DNA from: Emergencia timonensis
GTDB taxonomy: Bacteria > Bacillota > Clostridia > Peptostreptococcales > Anaerovoracaceae
NCBI RefSeq assembly: GCF_900086585.1
Contig: NZ_FLKM01000009.1
Coordinates: forward strand, 1,860,001 to 1,924,000
Reading direction: 5' to 3'
DNA length: 64,000 bases
How positions within the stretch are numbered: position 1 is the first letter of the stretch; each line of letters starts with the position of its first letter. The translations under genes and the position numbers were made by a program. Under the pieces are notes generated by a model. It ran no database searches, was not told the DNA's origin, and worked only from the letters and a program-made list of their open reading frames with translations. This document shows, piece by piece, positions 20,702 to 29,156 of the stretch.

Positions 20702-21271
20702 ATGAATACGCAATATCAATTAAGCGACGTCGCTAAAAATTACTTATCAGCATATCATTGCATCCTTGATGAAATGATCAAGGGTATGTCAATGGCTCCG
20801 CTGACTGACAGCATCTCGGGAAATTTTATCGTGCAGATGATTCCACACCACATGGCAGCCATCGAAATGTCACACAACATCCTCAAATATACGACCAATA
20901 TCCCCCTGCAGAATATCGCATTAAATATCATTACATCTCAGACGGAAAGCATTGAAAATCTGCGCCAAGCGCAGGGATCCTGCAGTGAACTGAAAAACTG
21001 CGAGTTGGATGTACGTCTCTATCAGCATAGGGTCAACCAGATTTTACAGACCATGTTTCAGGATATGAGCAACGCCCGCGATACAAATAGAATCAACTGT
21101 GATTTTATGTGGGAAATGATTCCACATCACAGAGGCGCTGTAGAAATGTCAAAAAATGCACTGCAGTTCGACATCTGCCCGCAGCTAAAACCGATACTGG
21201 ATGCAATCATTACCTCCCAGCAAAAGGGAATTCGGGAAATGCAGCATCTTTTAAAGTGCCTTGGCTGTTAA
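20702..21271 (+). CDS. Double DUF305 protein (ferritin-like helical repeat)
   Basis: 189 residues with two copies of the DUF305 signature: MIPHHMAAIEMS near residue 43 and MIPHHRGAVEMS near 139, each followed by a helix ending in IITSQ. The repeated HH pairs could bind metal; DUF305 proteins often accompany copper or other metal-resistance genes, though none lies here. There is no signal peptide, so it is probably cytoplasmic. Start ATG 20702 follows GGAGGAAAACT. It is a single gene with its own terminator. Confidence 0.85.
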   Translation: MNTQYQLSDVAKNYLSAYHCILDEMIKGMSMAPLTDSISGNFIVQMIPHHMAAIEMSHNILKYTTNIPLQNIALNIITSQTESIENLRQAQGSCSELKNCELDVRLYQHRVNQILQTMFQDMSNARDTNRINCDFMWEMIPHHRGAVEMSKNALQFDICPQLKPILDAIITSQQKGIREMQHLLKCLGC

Positions 21272-21298
21272 TCCGTCACAATCCAGCACTTGATCTAA

Positions 21299-21347
21299 AA
21301 AATCCCTTGTGTCTTTTTAATTAAATTGAAAAGTATCAAGGGATTTT
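21299..21347. terminator. Bidirectional terminator between the DUF305 and CFA synthase genes
   Basis: Stem AAAATCCCTTG / CAAGGGATTTT (11 bp) around a 27-nt AT-rich loop, between converging genes. Confidence 0.75.
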
Positions 21348-21362
21348 CTTATCGTCCTATTG

Positions 21363-22526
21363 TTAATACCACCGCACCATCGGCAGCTCATTATTAATTC
21401 CTTTTGTCATGAGAACTTGATGCAAGTCGATGACTCCATTGTGAAATGTTGCCGCACAGGATGCCAGATACAGTTCCCACATGCGCACAAAACGCTGATC
21501 AAACATGGCGGCAGCTTCGTCTGCGTGTTCTCTGAAGTTTCTCAGCCAGCAGAGCAGCGTTCGGTTGTAATGGAGTCTCAGATTCTCCACATCCTGGGTA
21601 TGAAACCCTTCCTCAGACGCATAGGCGAGAATTTCTCTGAGGCTGGGTACAACGCCGCCTGGGAAGATATATCTCTTGATCCATGGATCTCCGGCGTGCT
21701 CTTTTAAGGCGCTGATAAAATGCAGCAGGAAAAGTCCGCCTGGTTTCATGACTTTATTTACACAATCTATAAACAGCGGATAGTGATCACGCCCTACATG
21801 TTCTACCATGCCCACGCTGACGACCCGGTCAAAGGCCATACCACACTTCGGCAAGTCTCGATAGTCCATCAGTTTCACCGTCAGCAGATCTTCAAGTCCT
21901 TCCGCGGCAATCCTTCGGTTACATTCTTTGTATTGTTCTTCACTGAGCGTGATTCCTGTGCCGCGGATTCCATACTTCTTCGCAGCTGTAATTAAAAGGA
22001 ACCCCCAGCCGCAGCCGATATCTAATAGTGACATCCCCTTCTGCAGATGCAATTTCTCCAAAATATATTCAATCTTGTTCACTTGCGCTTGATAGAGGGT
22101 ATCGTCTGTATGTTTAAAGTATCCGCAAGAGTAACTCAAAGTCTCATCCAGCCACAACTTATAGAAATCGTTACCGATGTCATAGTGACTACGCACTTCC
22201 TTCTCCTGATTTCGTTTCGTTGCCGCAGTGAAAATCAACTTTTTCAGCGCACTTTGATCTGTAGAAAATTTGTTCATCTGACCGAGAAAATGGTCGAGAG
22301 CCTCGTAGAGATCCCCTTCTATCTCCAGTTCCTGATCCATGTAAGCTTCACCTAGAGCCAGAGAGGTACTTCTTATCAGTTCTGACAGAGGTATCGACTT
22401 TTGAAATTTAACGGTGAAGGCTGGTTCCCCCTCTCCAATCAGATATTCTCTGCCGTTTACTTTTACGACAAACGGATTTTCATCAAACTTCCTTAAAAAG
22501 GATATCAGCACATTTTCTTCTAGCAA
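21363..22526 (-). CDS. cfa: Cyclopropane-fatty-acyl-phospholipid synthase family methyltransferase
   Basis: About 387 residues. An N-terminal lipid-binding-like region (1-110) is followed by a SAM methyltransferase domain: LLDIGCGWGFLLITAA near residue 170, then VEHVGRDHYPLFIDCV and the C-terminal LHYNRTLLCWLRNF typical of CFA synthases. It methylenates cis double bonds of membrane phospholipids, stabilising the membrane under acid or solvent stress. Start choice: the frame opens at 22571, but a TATAAT at 22561-22566 would put those first ATGs at or before the transcript start. A TTG at 22526 with AAGGGAA upstream is preferred, not proven. Confidence 0.88.
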   Translation of the reverse strand: MLEENVLISFLRKFDENPFVVKVNGREYLIGEGEPAFTVKFQKSIPLSELIRSTSLALGEAYMDQELEIEGDLYEALDHFLGQMNKFSTDQSALKKLIFTAATKRNQEKEVRSHYDIGNDFYKLWLDETLSYSCGYFKHTDDTLYQAQVNKIEYILEKLHLQKGMSLLDIGCGWGFLLITAAKKYGIRGTGITLSEEQYKECNRRIAAEGLEDLLTVKLMDYRDLPKCGMAFDRVVSVGMVEHVGRDHYPLFIDCVNKVMKPGGLFLLHFISALKEHAGDPWIKRYIFPGGVVPSLREILAYASEEGFHTQDVENLRLHYNRTLLCWLRNFREHADEAAAMFDQRFVRMWELYLASCAATFHNGVIDLHQVLMTKGINNELPMVRWY

Positions 22527-22605
22527 TATAACTTCCCTTCTTTCTTCCATAATTGTGGTTATTATAACCATTTCTCAAAAATTCTATTATTTTCAGATAA
22601 TTCAC

Positions 22606-22640
22606 TTGACATTTTTAACTGTAACTTTTATAATTACAGT
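22606..22640 (+). promoter_or_regulatory. Consensus promoter with overlapping operator for the rhodanese operon
   Basis: TTGACA (22606-22611), 17 bp, TATAAT (22629-22634): a perfect sigma-A promoter. An inverted repeat ACTGTAA-N9-TTACAGT (22618-22640) spans the spacer and -10, a position suited to repression. Confidence 0.8.
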
Positions 22641-22721
22641 ATAAACTGTTACTTTGCAAATTACAGATCGTCGACGATACGATTTTCCATGAACAGGATT
22701 CATGGTCAAAGGAGGAAGAAA

Positions 22722-23165
22722 ATGAAACGATTATCCCTTATACTGGCTCTGGTGCTCTCCTGCGCCTTGCTGTTATCAGCCTGCGGCAACGGTACCTGTC
22801 CAATGGAGCGCAGAAACGCACAAAAAATGGAAAAGCAGGAAACCAGCAAAGCCTATCACAAGATTACTGCAGAAGAGGCAAAAGAAATGATGGATCAGGG
22901 CGATGTTACCATTGTCGATGTACGTACAGAAGAAGAATATGCCGAAAAGCATATTCCAGGCGCAGTTCTCGTGCCCAACGAGTCCATTGGAGAGGATGCG
23001 CTGGCAGAATTGCCAGATAAAAATGCCGTCCTCCTCCTTCACTGCCGTACCGGCATCAGGAGCAAAGAGGCGTCAGATAAATTAGTTTCCCTTGGATATA
23101 AGCATATTTATGACTTCGGAGGAATTGAAGACTGGCCTTATGACACAGAAAGTGAGCAAAGATAA
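22722..23165 (+). CDS. Rhodanese-domain lipoprotein
   Basis: 147 residues from ATG 22722, which has AAAGGAGGAAG upstream. A lipoprotein signal peptide (KRLSLILALVLSCALLLSAC) gives a lipidated Cys near residue 21, so the protein sits on the outer face of the membrane. The single rhodanese domain (45-140) ends in the active-site loop HCRTGIRS with the persulfide Cys. Family members transfer sulfane sulfur or act as redox relays. The stop overlaps the next gene's ATG by one base, so both are one operon driven by the consensus promoter at 22606-22634. Confidence 0.92.
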   Translation: MKRLSLILALVLSCALLLSACGNGTCPMERRNAQKMEKQETSKAYHKITAEEAKEMMDQGDVTIVDVRTEEEYAEKHIPGAVLVPNESIGEDALAELPDKNAVLLLHCRTGIRSKEASDKLVSLGYKHIYDFGGIEDWPYDTESEQR

Positions 23166-24694
23166 TGAATACGAGAGAACATGAAACCGTGAAAATGAGA
23201 GGAAGCGCCGATGTATCTTATCTTGGCCGCACCGTCGATGAGATGATTTGGGAATTTATGGAGCAAGAGGAAATCCCCGGTCTGACCCTGGCCATCGTCC
23301 AGGCACCCTATATTCCAAGAGTCGTAGGTTACGGCCTTTCCGACCCAAAGCAAAGGAGACTGGCCTCTGCTAATACCTTATGGCCTGCTGGCCCGATTTC
23401 CCAGGCTTTTGCTGCCGTGGCTGTCATGCAGTTGCACGAGGACGGAAAATTGCAGATGGACGACAAAGCCTCTCAATTTATTCCGCAGTTACCTGAAACT
23501 TGGCAGGAAATCACAATTCTGCAGCTGCTGCGCCACGCGTCGGGTCTTTCCGACTACAGGGCGTCAGAAGGCTTTGACCTTTTCAGACAGTGGTCTTTTC
23601 AAAATCTGGTCGATCTCGTCGCAGAAGAACCTCTGCAGTTTGTGCCAGGTTCTTCCGTCATACAGAGTGCAACGAACTTCCTGCTTCTGACAGAAGTCGT
23701 AGAAAGAGTCAGTGGAAAATCCTATCACGATTTTGTCACGGAACGCCAGATTGAATATCTCGGTCTTCGTCACACCGGCTTTTGCGAAGATCTGAAAGAC
23801 TTTGTCTATGAGGACGTTTCCCTGACAGAGAACATCCATCAGCTATTTAAAAAAGATGGAACGTACATAGACCCGACCGAGCCTGCCGCCAGTTACGATG
23901 AGCAGGGCGAACCAGTGCCTCGGATCCCATCGTCAGTCCTGCGTGGATTCTCTGATGTCTGGGCTTCTGCCATGGATATATCCACCTGGGATATCGCCCT
24001 CGCGGGCGCAGTGCTGATCCACGATCCCGAAAACCGCGCCCTAGTCTATGCGCCGTGGCAGCTGCCTGATGGTCGGGAATTTCCTGCCGTTGCGGGATGG
24101 CAGTTTTACAAACATCGCGGCCTGATGGACATCAAAGGTTCTATACCCGGCTATTCGATGTTTCTCAGCCGGTTTACCGACGCTGCGGAACTGGTCTGCG
24201 TCACCCTGATGGCAAATAAAGAGGACGTGGATTTCACCAATCTTGGCAGACGCATCGCGGGCGCCTTTGGCGACCTGCTCTCGACCAATTACGACGACAA
24301 TAAGCTCTACCTTCTGGAAGGACAGTTTTCCGTGGATGAAACAGTGCGCCAGCTGGAAGCGGAACTTGCAAAACGTGAAATCCCGGTGTTCGCCAAGTTC
24401 GACCACGCGCAGAACGCGGCAGATGCAGGTCTTGCATTGAGACCGACCACAGTCCTGGTCTTCGGTTCACCAAAGGTAGGCACGGGGCTGATGCAGGCAG
24501 ATCAAAGCATCTCTTTGGAGCTTCCTCTTAAAATCTCTGTGTGGGAAGATGAAGCTGGCAGCACCTGGTTAGCATTTCCGCGGATTGCTACCATGGCATC
24601 GGACTACGGTTTAGCACAACATCCGGCAGTATCTAAAATGGAACAGCTCATGGAAGAACTGGTGCAGACAGCAGGAAATGCATATGCCAAATAG
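23165..24694 (+). CDS. Class C beta-lactamase/PBP-fold protein with lost catalytic residues, fused to DUF302
   Basis: 509 residues. Residues 25-370 follow the serine-hydrolase fold closely (IPGLTLAIVQ, LRHASGLSDY, GSIPGYSMFLSRF). The SxxK motif, however, is replaced by P77-I-S-Q80 and the YxN motif by Q167-S-A169, so the acyl-enzyme chemistry should be absent. Residues about 385-505 are a DUF302 domain (FAKFDHAQNAADAGL, TVLVFGSPKVGTGLMQ, LPLKISVWED). No signal peptide is visible. It is translationally coupled to the rhodanese lipoprotein. A binding or scaffold role is inferred; the fusion is unusual. Confidence 0.85.
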   Translation: MNTREHETVKMRGSADVSYLGRTVDEMIWEFMEQEEIPGLTLAIVQAPYIPRVVGYGLSDPKQRRLASANTLWPAGPISQAFAAVAVMQLHEDGKLQMDDKASQFIPQLPETWQEITILQLLRHASGLSDYRASEGFDLFRQWSFQNLVDLVAEEPLQFVPGSSVIQSATNFLLLTEVVERVSGKSYHDFVTERQIEYLGLRHTGFCEDLKDFVYEDVSLTENIHQLFKKDGTYIDPTEPAASYDEQGEPVPRIPSSVLRGFSDVWASAMDISTWDIALAGAVLIHDPENRALVYAPWQLPDGREFPAVAGWQFYKHRGLMDIKGSIPGYSMFLSRFTDAAELVCVTLMANKEDVDFTNLGRRIAGAFGDLLSTNYDDNKLYLLEGQFSVDETVRQLEAELAKREIPVFAKFDHAQNAADAGLALRPTTVLVFGSPKVGTGLMQADQSISLELPLKISVWEDEAGSTWLAFPRIATMASDYGLAQHPAVSKMEQLMEELVQTAGNAYAK

Positions 24695-24730
24695 ATGGCA
24701 AAGTGCGTTCTTTGATACGTATGACAAAAA

Positions 24731-25199
24731 AGGGGCTGCGAAAAAACAATCCCTAAACGAAACTCCTGTTTTATGATCGTTGTATCATAAAACAGGGGTT
24801 TTCATATTGTATACAAAAACCTAACAAAAAGCATTAAAAAGCCTGAATTTCCAAGGTTCCGCAGGCTTTTAGTGGTAAAATGTAAGTATGAAAAACAATT
24901 TGACCACTCATATTGTAGACCAAAGCAAGGCAGAATGCCAATGTATATTTCAGATTTTCTGGATATTTGTGATCCCGTTTTAATATTTGACGAATTCATG
25001 GAGGGAATTGATTTAAAAAGGTATTTAAAGGATCTGCCCAGGCACGATACAGGCAGGAAAAGATACAATCCCGTCAATATGTTGAAAACGGTACTCTTCG
25101 AATTCATGACAAGAGGATATCTGTCACTAAGGCAACTTGAAGACAGCTGCAGGGCAAATATCAGGTTCATGTATCTGATGGACAATGATACGCCATCCT
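24731..25199 (+). mobile_element. IS1182-family insertion sequence, 5' part only
   Basis: It begins near GGGGCTGCGAAAAAAC, which resembles an IS1182-type terminal end. An 18-bp imperfect hairpin (24760-24777 / 24784-24801) precedes a transposase head. In-frame residues from MPMYISDFLDICD at 24940 on (VLIFDEFMEG, YNPVNMLKTVLFEF, RGYLSLRQLEDSCR, FMYLMDND) match the N-terminal third of IS1182 transposases. Homology stops abruptly near 25199, where an unrelated recombinase fragment begins; the catalytic domain and right end are missing, so the element is dead. Confidence 0.82.
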
Positions 25200-25388
25200 A
25201 CAGGAGCCATCCGGGATGAACGGTTGGCACGAATCACCGAGCTTTGCGATTTTCTCAGAGAGCAGCCCAGCGAGATTACCGTGTTCGATGAAAGCCTTGT
25301 CCGTAGGTTGCTACAGAAAATCACTGTATTTGAAAACCACTTTACGGTGGAATTCAAATCTGGCGTAAGTGTTGATATTGAAGGATAA
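25200..25388 (+). pseudogene. Serine site-specific recombinase, C-terminal fragment
   Basis: About 60 residues (AIRDERLARITELCDFL, then FDESLVRRLLQKITVFENHF and FTVEFKSGVSVDIEG) match the extreme C-terminus of large serine recombinases carried by clostridial integrative elements. The resolvase domain and start are missing; the fragment is joined directly to the IS1182 head. It marks the scar of a lost integrative element at the island edge. Confidence 0.78.
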
Positions 25389-25400
25389 CCCACATAAACA

Positions 25401-25443
25401 AAGGCTCCTCACCACTGGAATATAACCGGTGATGGGGAGCCTT
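25401..25443. terminator. Hairpin terminator at the island edge
   Basis: Stem AAGGCTCC / GGAGCCTT, extended by an inner CACCACTGG/ACCGGTG pairing, lies between the recombinase fragment and the 125-residue membrane protein gene. It can serve either strand. Confidence 0.65.
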
Positions 25444-25447
25444 ATTG

Positions 25448-25825
25448 TTAATCATCATTTGATAAATACCAGCCATGCTCACGATGAATGCTCGGCGCAC
25501 ATGGGATTTCGTCTCCCCAAGCTCTTCTCAACTCTTTATCAAATTTTCCAAGCAGGTTCTGTAAACTGCAAGCAGCTTTGAAATCATCTCCAGATGCGCA
25601 ATAATCAAGTCTTACTTTTTCTCGTGCTGCATTAAGCTCTGCATCAGTTGCCTTTTCAAACCATCTGCTACTGTAGAGATTTGCTTTTTCGACTTCATCC
25701 TTCAGATTGTCCAGTAGTTCCATCATTGCATCTTTGTTTTTCAGACCCAGCACAATGGCAATAAGTGTAGGGATGCTTATTCCAATAAGAATGAGCTGTT
25801 TTTTATGTGCTTTTATCCAATCCAT
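25448..25825 (-). CDS. Small membrane-anchored hypothetical protein (125 residues)
   Basis: One N-terminal hydrophobic helix (residues 9-29, QLILIGISIPTLIAIVLGL) is followed by a charged helical domain, so it is probably inner-face or outer-face anchored with most of the mass soluble. No family is recognised. Its ATG has only a weak AAAAAGG site. It lies 9 bp after a 17-codon micro-ORF and downstream of the DUF4238 gene on the same strand, suggesting one transcript. Genes of this kind are common cargo of integrative elements. Confidence 0.6.
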   Translation of the reverse strand: MDWIKAHKKQLILIGISIPTLIAIVLGLKNKDAMMELLDNLKDEVEKANLYSSRWFEKATDAELNAAREKVRLDYCASGDDFKAACSLQNLLGKFDKELRRAWGDEIPCAPSIHREHGWYLSNDD

Positions 25826-25834
25826 AATGCCTTT

Positions 25835-25888
25835 TTAGTCTTCGGTAACCCCTGGTACATCCTGTTTGTTTTGATTTTCTTTTTCCAT
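25835..25888 (-). CDS. Micro-ORF (17 residues) with a strong ribosome site
   Basis: GGAGGAATGTATAATG precedes a frame reading MEKENQNKQDVPGVTED and a TAA stop, 9 bp before the ATG of the 125-residue protein, whose own ribosome site is poor. The layout suggests a leader peptide that couples translation to the downstream gene, or simply a very small protein. Confidence 0.45.
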   Translation of the reverse strand: MEKENQNKQDVPGVTED

Positions 25889-25937
25889 TATACATTCCTC
25901 CTTCCGTTCTATAACAGTGCTTGTAAATTTTGCGATT

Positions 25938-27071
25938 TTATAAGGAATCACTTAATCTCTTTGACACAGCAATGATGGTCTCATTTTTGTGACGAGCAAT
26001 AATTCTATTAAAATAGCAAATTGTATCATTATTTGCAAAACGATGGTCTACAATATTAATTCCATCTGACCCTTTTGCAATAAAAAGCAGGTACTTAGGC
26101 GATAGGGGAAATAACATTCCATTTGAATTTTTGTTTTCTACAGCACTTTTGTTTTCAAATGCTGGATTATCTGAAGTGATAAAAGCACCTGTGTCATCAT
26201 ATGTCTCAAACAAAATCATCTGGCACCCATTCAATGCTGCAGTCACAACATTATGATAAAATCCACCAGCCTTTTTGAAGAATATTTTATATAATTCAGA
26301 ATACCATATTCCCGTCATTAACTCATCTACATAACCTTTTCCTTCTATAATTTCATCTTCAGAAGGGACGCCTTCATCAGTTGCGTGACACATTGATGAA
26401 AAGACCGGATATAATAAATTTTCTTTGATTTTTGTATATACCCCCATCGCATCAAATATAGGGTTTCTACACAGCATTATAAAAAATGAGCAAAGCATTT
26501 CATTTGCAATTTCAATAGGAATACATCTTTCGCTTTGGCCTATTGCAACTGGAGTCCCATTATGAACTGCATTCACAAAATTGTTATATGTATTTTCCCA
26601 GTTCTTTTCTAAGTAATTATCAAAAGCATCTTCAATGATATAACAATTCAATGCCTCTATTTGATTTTTTATAGCTGTTTTTTTTGCAACATTCCCATCA
26701 TCATAATAGAATTCCCAATCATCAATTTCAAAAAAATGTTTATTTATACTCTTTTTGGTTTTAATTATACTGTATCCAATTTTTCCATATGCTGGTTTAG
26801 CAAAGCCTGTTCTCAGTAAATCATAAATCATAGAAACGAATTCATTTTTTACTTTTGAACACGACTTACAAATATAAGAATAGGAAAAATTTATTGTATA
26901 AAGATGAGGTTTCCAAAGAACTGAATTTCTGTTAGCACCTTCTCCAATATCAGAGCCATTAAATACATAAACTCCATCAAATTTCTTGTCCGGTTCTTTT
27001 GATGTTTCTACTTTGGTTTCCCATGCTTTCATATATACACGAGGAACAAAGTGTTGTCTCTTTGTAGGCAT
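25938..27071 (-). CDS. DUF4238 protein
   Basis: 377 residues. The N-terminal motif KRQHFVPRVYMKAW is the hallmark of DUF4238. Two cysteines (CKSCSK, about residue 66) and a C-terminal segment with ITSDNPAFENKS and MLFPLSPKYLLFIA also fit the family. DUF4238 proteins are of unknown function, often found on genomic islands; an antiphage role has been suggested by context only. Start ATG 27071 follows AGGAGGG. It is strongly AT-rich compared with the backbone genes, consistent with transfer. Confidence 0.82.
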   Translation of the reverse strand: MPTKRQHFVPRVYMKAWETKVETSKEPDKKFDGVYVFNGSDIGEGANRNSVLWKPHLYTINFSYSYICKSCSKVKNEFVSMIYDLLRTGFAKPAYGKIGYSIIKTKKSINKHFFEIDDWEFYYDDGNVAKKTAIKNQIEALNCYIIEDAFDNYLEKNWENTYNNFVNAVHNGTPVAIGQSERCIPIEIANEMLCSFFIMLCRNPIFDAMGVYTKIKENLLYPVFSSMCHATDEGVPSEDEIIEGKGYVDELMTGIWYSELYKIFFKKAGGFYHNVVTAALNGCQMILFETYDDTGAFITSDNPAFENKSAVENKNSNGMLFPLSPKYLLFIAKGSDGINIVDHRFANNDTICYFNRIIARHKNETIIAVSKRLSDSL

Positions 27072-27557
27072 CTTTAAAATCCCTCCTTTTCATAATATCC
27101 AATCCACTACTTAAACTCTCTCTGACATCTAAATCACTGCTTCAATATCCGACATCTAAATTGGCACCTAAACTATACACACTTTTCCTTCTAGGGCAGT
27201 GTTGCCCTGTTTCTGCAAAGCATTATGTTTAGACCTCGGATTGAATGTTTTCATACTCCCGATAGCAAAAAAGACCTGAAATCATGCCTTTTTTACAGCT
27301 ATTTACATGGCCTTAGACATCAGAACAACCGTCTCAACATGGCTTGATACCATGATTATGATGTCCGGTTATCGCGGTAGTAGCTGCTTGTTTACGGTAA
27401 CTTACTCGAGGCAATTTTTCGTTTGCGAAAACATATCTATCTGCACTGCTTGTATCTATATTTATGTTCCTGAAAAAGAGTCTTCGTCGCCACCGTCTCA
27501 ACTGCCATTTTCATCGTCTCAACTTGAACCATCCGGAAATTCGGGACAGTTGCTCCA
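27072..27557. other. Decayed intergenic DNA of the island
   Basis: 486 bp with no credible gene on either strand. It holds two copies of GACATCTAAAT (27126-27136 and 27154-27164), a short hairpin AGGGCA-GTGT-TGCCCT near 27195, and stop-riddled minus-strand sequence that continues the chimeric pseudogene. It looks like debris from successive deletions. Confidence 0.4.
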
Positions 27558-27890
27558 TCATTCAAATTTCTTGAATGATCCACTAACCATTCTTGTTGAA
27601 CCACTCCTTTTCAGAACCCCCTCATCCTGTGATTGTCTCATAGCATATCGAACACCACTATATGATAATCCAACTTTGCCCGCCAGCGCTGTTGCCCATG
27701 AAGAAGTGTCTTTTCCATAATCATCGGTATATTGCCAAATCTTTTGACTGGCCATATAACTGCAAACCGCAAGTTCAGGAAGCACAACAAAATCTGGTCT
27801 GTCAAGTTTCGCTATCAAGTCCTCTATGTAAATCTTGCGCTGGGCAATTCCTTTTATGTCATTATTCAGTTCAAGTGTAAAGATTCGCAT
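27558..27890 (-). pseudogene. Chimeric remnant: carbon-nitrogen hydrolase head joined to a winged-helix tail
   Basis: From ATG 27890 (AGGTGAG ribosome site) the first 68 residues (MRIFTLELNNDIKGIAQRK, then PDFVVLPELAVCSYMASQK with the catalytic Glu region) are the start of a nitrilase-superfamily hydrolase. From about residue 69 the sequence switches to ALAGKVGLSYSGVRYAMRQS and EGVLKRSGSTRM, which reads like the winged-helix tail of Fic- or AlbA-type helicase-like proteins. The nitrilase Lys and Cys are missing, so the product cannot be an active amidase. Confidence 0.65.
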
Positions 27891-27952
27891 GATTCTCACC
27901 TGCCATTTACTATCTATAAAACGCCTCTCTTCTGTTTTTTATCTCAATGGGT

Positions 27953-28426
27953 TCACCAAGGTTTATTTTCACACAGATTGTTCCAATGATAAACGATTTT
28001 ATCACAATCAAGTGTGATTTGACATTCTATGTGGAAAGGTGAGTGATTCATCCATATCCAGCATTGATACAGTACATCCCTATCGCTGTGATATTCATTG
28101 ATGAATTCCAATTCCCACTTTCCACAGTTGATATTAGCCATTAATTGTTCAACGCTTAGGGATACTCTGTTTGTGCTTACCAATCGCCGGAAAATACGGT
28201 GCTCTTTGAAAATGTAAATGTCTGACACATCAAAATGAACAATCTGTACTTCTGATTTATCTGTTCTTACTGTATTTTTCAAAGGATTTCGTTCATCGTC
28301 GGAAGAAATCCAAAATCCGTCGTCAAAGATAAAAAGCAAATCACTCTTACGAATAGCCATAGCTGTAGCTCTGCAGTCATGTAACGATATCAAATCATTC
28401 TTATTTTCGTCTGAATTTCTCCACAT
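27953..28426 (-). CDS. Hypothetical protein, immunity-like
   Basis: 157 residues, acidic and Trp-rich (LISLHDCRATAMAIRKSDLL, IFDDGFWISSDDERN). It has no signal or membrane helix. The small, acidic, beta-rich type resembles immunity proteins of polymorphic toxin systems, but I cannot name a family. The in-frame sequence upstream of ATG 28426 (REIGWWDT) looks protein-like, so translation may begin earlier, at a non-ATG codon. It lies 55 bp downstream of the DUF6434 gene. Confidence 0.55.
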   Translation of the reverse strand: MWRNSDENKNDLISLHDCRATAMAIRKSDLLFIFDDGFWISSDDERNPLKNTVRTDKSEVQIVHFDVSDIYIFKEHRIFRRLVSTNRVSLSVEQLMANINCGKWELEFINEYHSDRDVLYQCWIWMNHSPFHIECQITLDCDKIVYHWNNLCENKPW

Positions 28427-28481
28427 TGTATCCCACCATCCGATTTCTCTTCTGTTCAGCTCCCCAGCAAACTGGGATTGA

Positions 28482-29057
28482 TCAATCCAAAGCTACAAGG
28501 TCAGACTGTTCATAACCGTTATGCCCTTGCAATTGTTTTTTATATTTCCAACACTTAATTGCATCCTCTAAAGTTTTCCCTCGGTTGTCCGCAAAAAAAG
28601 CTCGGATATAGGTGTTATACTCAAATTGTTTATCAATTTGTGTCTTTCCTTTTTTCTTCTCTTCAAGGATTTGATCATAAGCTGCGATAGCTTCCTTATA
28701 AGTTTTTCCGGCATTGTTTTTCAACCATTTTTGAAAAGCCACATTAAATGAAAAGCTGCTTCCGATATGTTCTTTAAAAAATGCCCGATGCTTTTCCGAA
28801 CAAATAAAATCAACTTCGATTATCGTATCTTCGCTAATATCGGATACTGTCATTACTTTTCGCTTTGCTTTTGAAGGTGCTTGAATTTCGCCGGTATCAA
28901 GAAAACAAGCAATTCTATCTGTTATTTGCAGCTTTCCACCAGAAACAGGCAGACCGTTTTTCCTGCAAAAGTCTACTAATTCTTCTTTCAAATAATAGAA
29001 ATCACGAAATGTTTTGCTATCTAAATTTTTATCTAAAACAGGTCTTTCAGTCATCAT
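28482..29057 (-). CDS. SAP-like/DUF6434 domain protein
   Basis: 191 residues. Residues 12-55 (FRDFYYLKEELVDFCRKNGL, ITDRIACFLDTG) form a SAP-like helix pair that may bind nucleic acid. Residues about 70-130 match DUF6434 (VDFICSEKHRAFFKEHIG, FNVAFQKWLKNNAGKTYKEA), and the C-terminal helix repeats the pattern (FEYNTYIRAFFADN, KTLEDAIKCWKYKK). Members are common orphan proteins in Firmicutes. Start ATG 29057 with GGGGAAC upstream. Confidence 0.7.
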   Translation of the reverse strand: MMTERPVLDKNLDSKTFRDFYYLKEELVDFCRKNGLPVSGGKLQITDRIACFLDTGEIQAPSKAKRKVMTVSDISEDTIIEVDFICSEKHRAFFKEHIGSSFSFNVAFQKWLKNNAGKTYKEAIAAYDQILEEKKKGKTQIDKQFEYNTYIRAFFADNRGKTLEDAIKCWKYKKQLQGHNGYEQSDLVALD

Positions 29058-29156
29058 GTTCCCCTTTTCAAATTCTAAGTTAACAAGTATATATTACGTA
29101 TCAGCACTGAAACATGTACTATTTCTTGGGATATCTTAAATATCCTGTTTTCTTTT

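Noticed and set aside
27307-27720. 137-residue plus-strand frame in the island
   Set aside because: Ser/Pro-rich with no ribosome site, and overlapping the minus-strand chimeric remnant; composition suggests chance.
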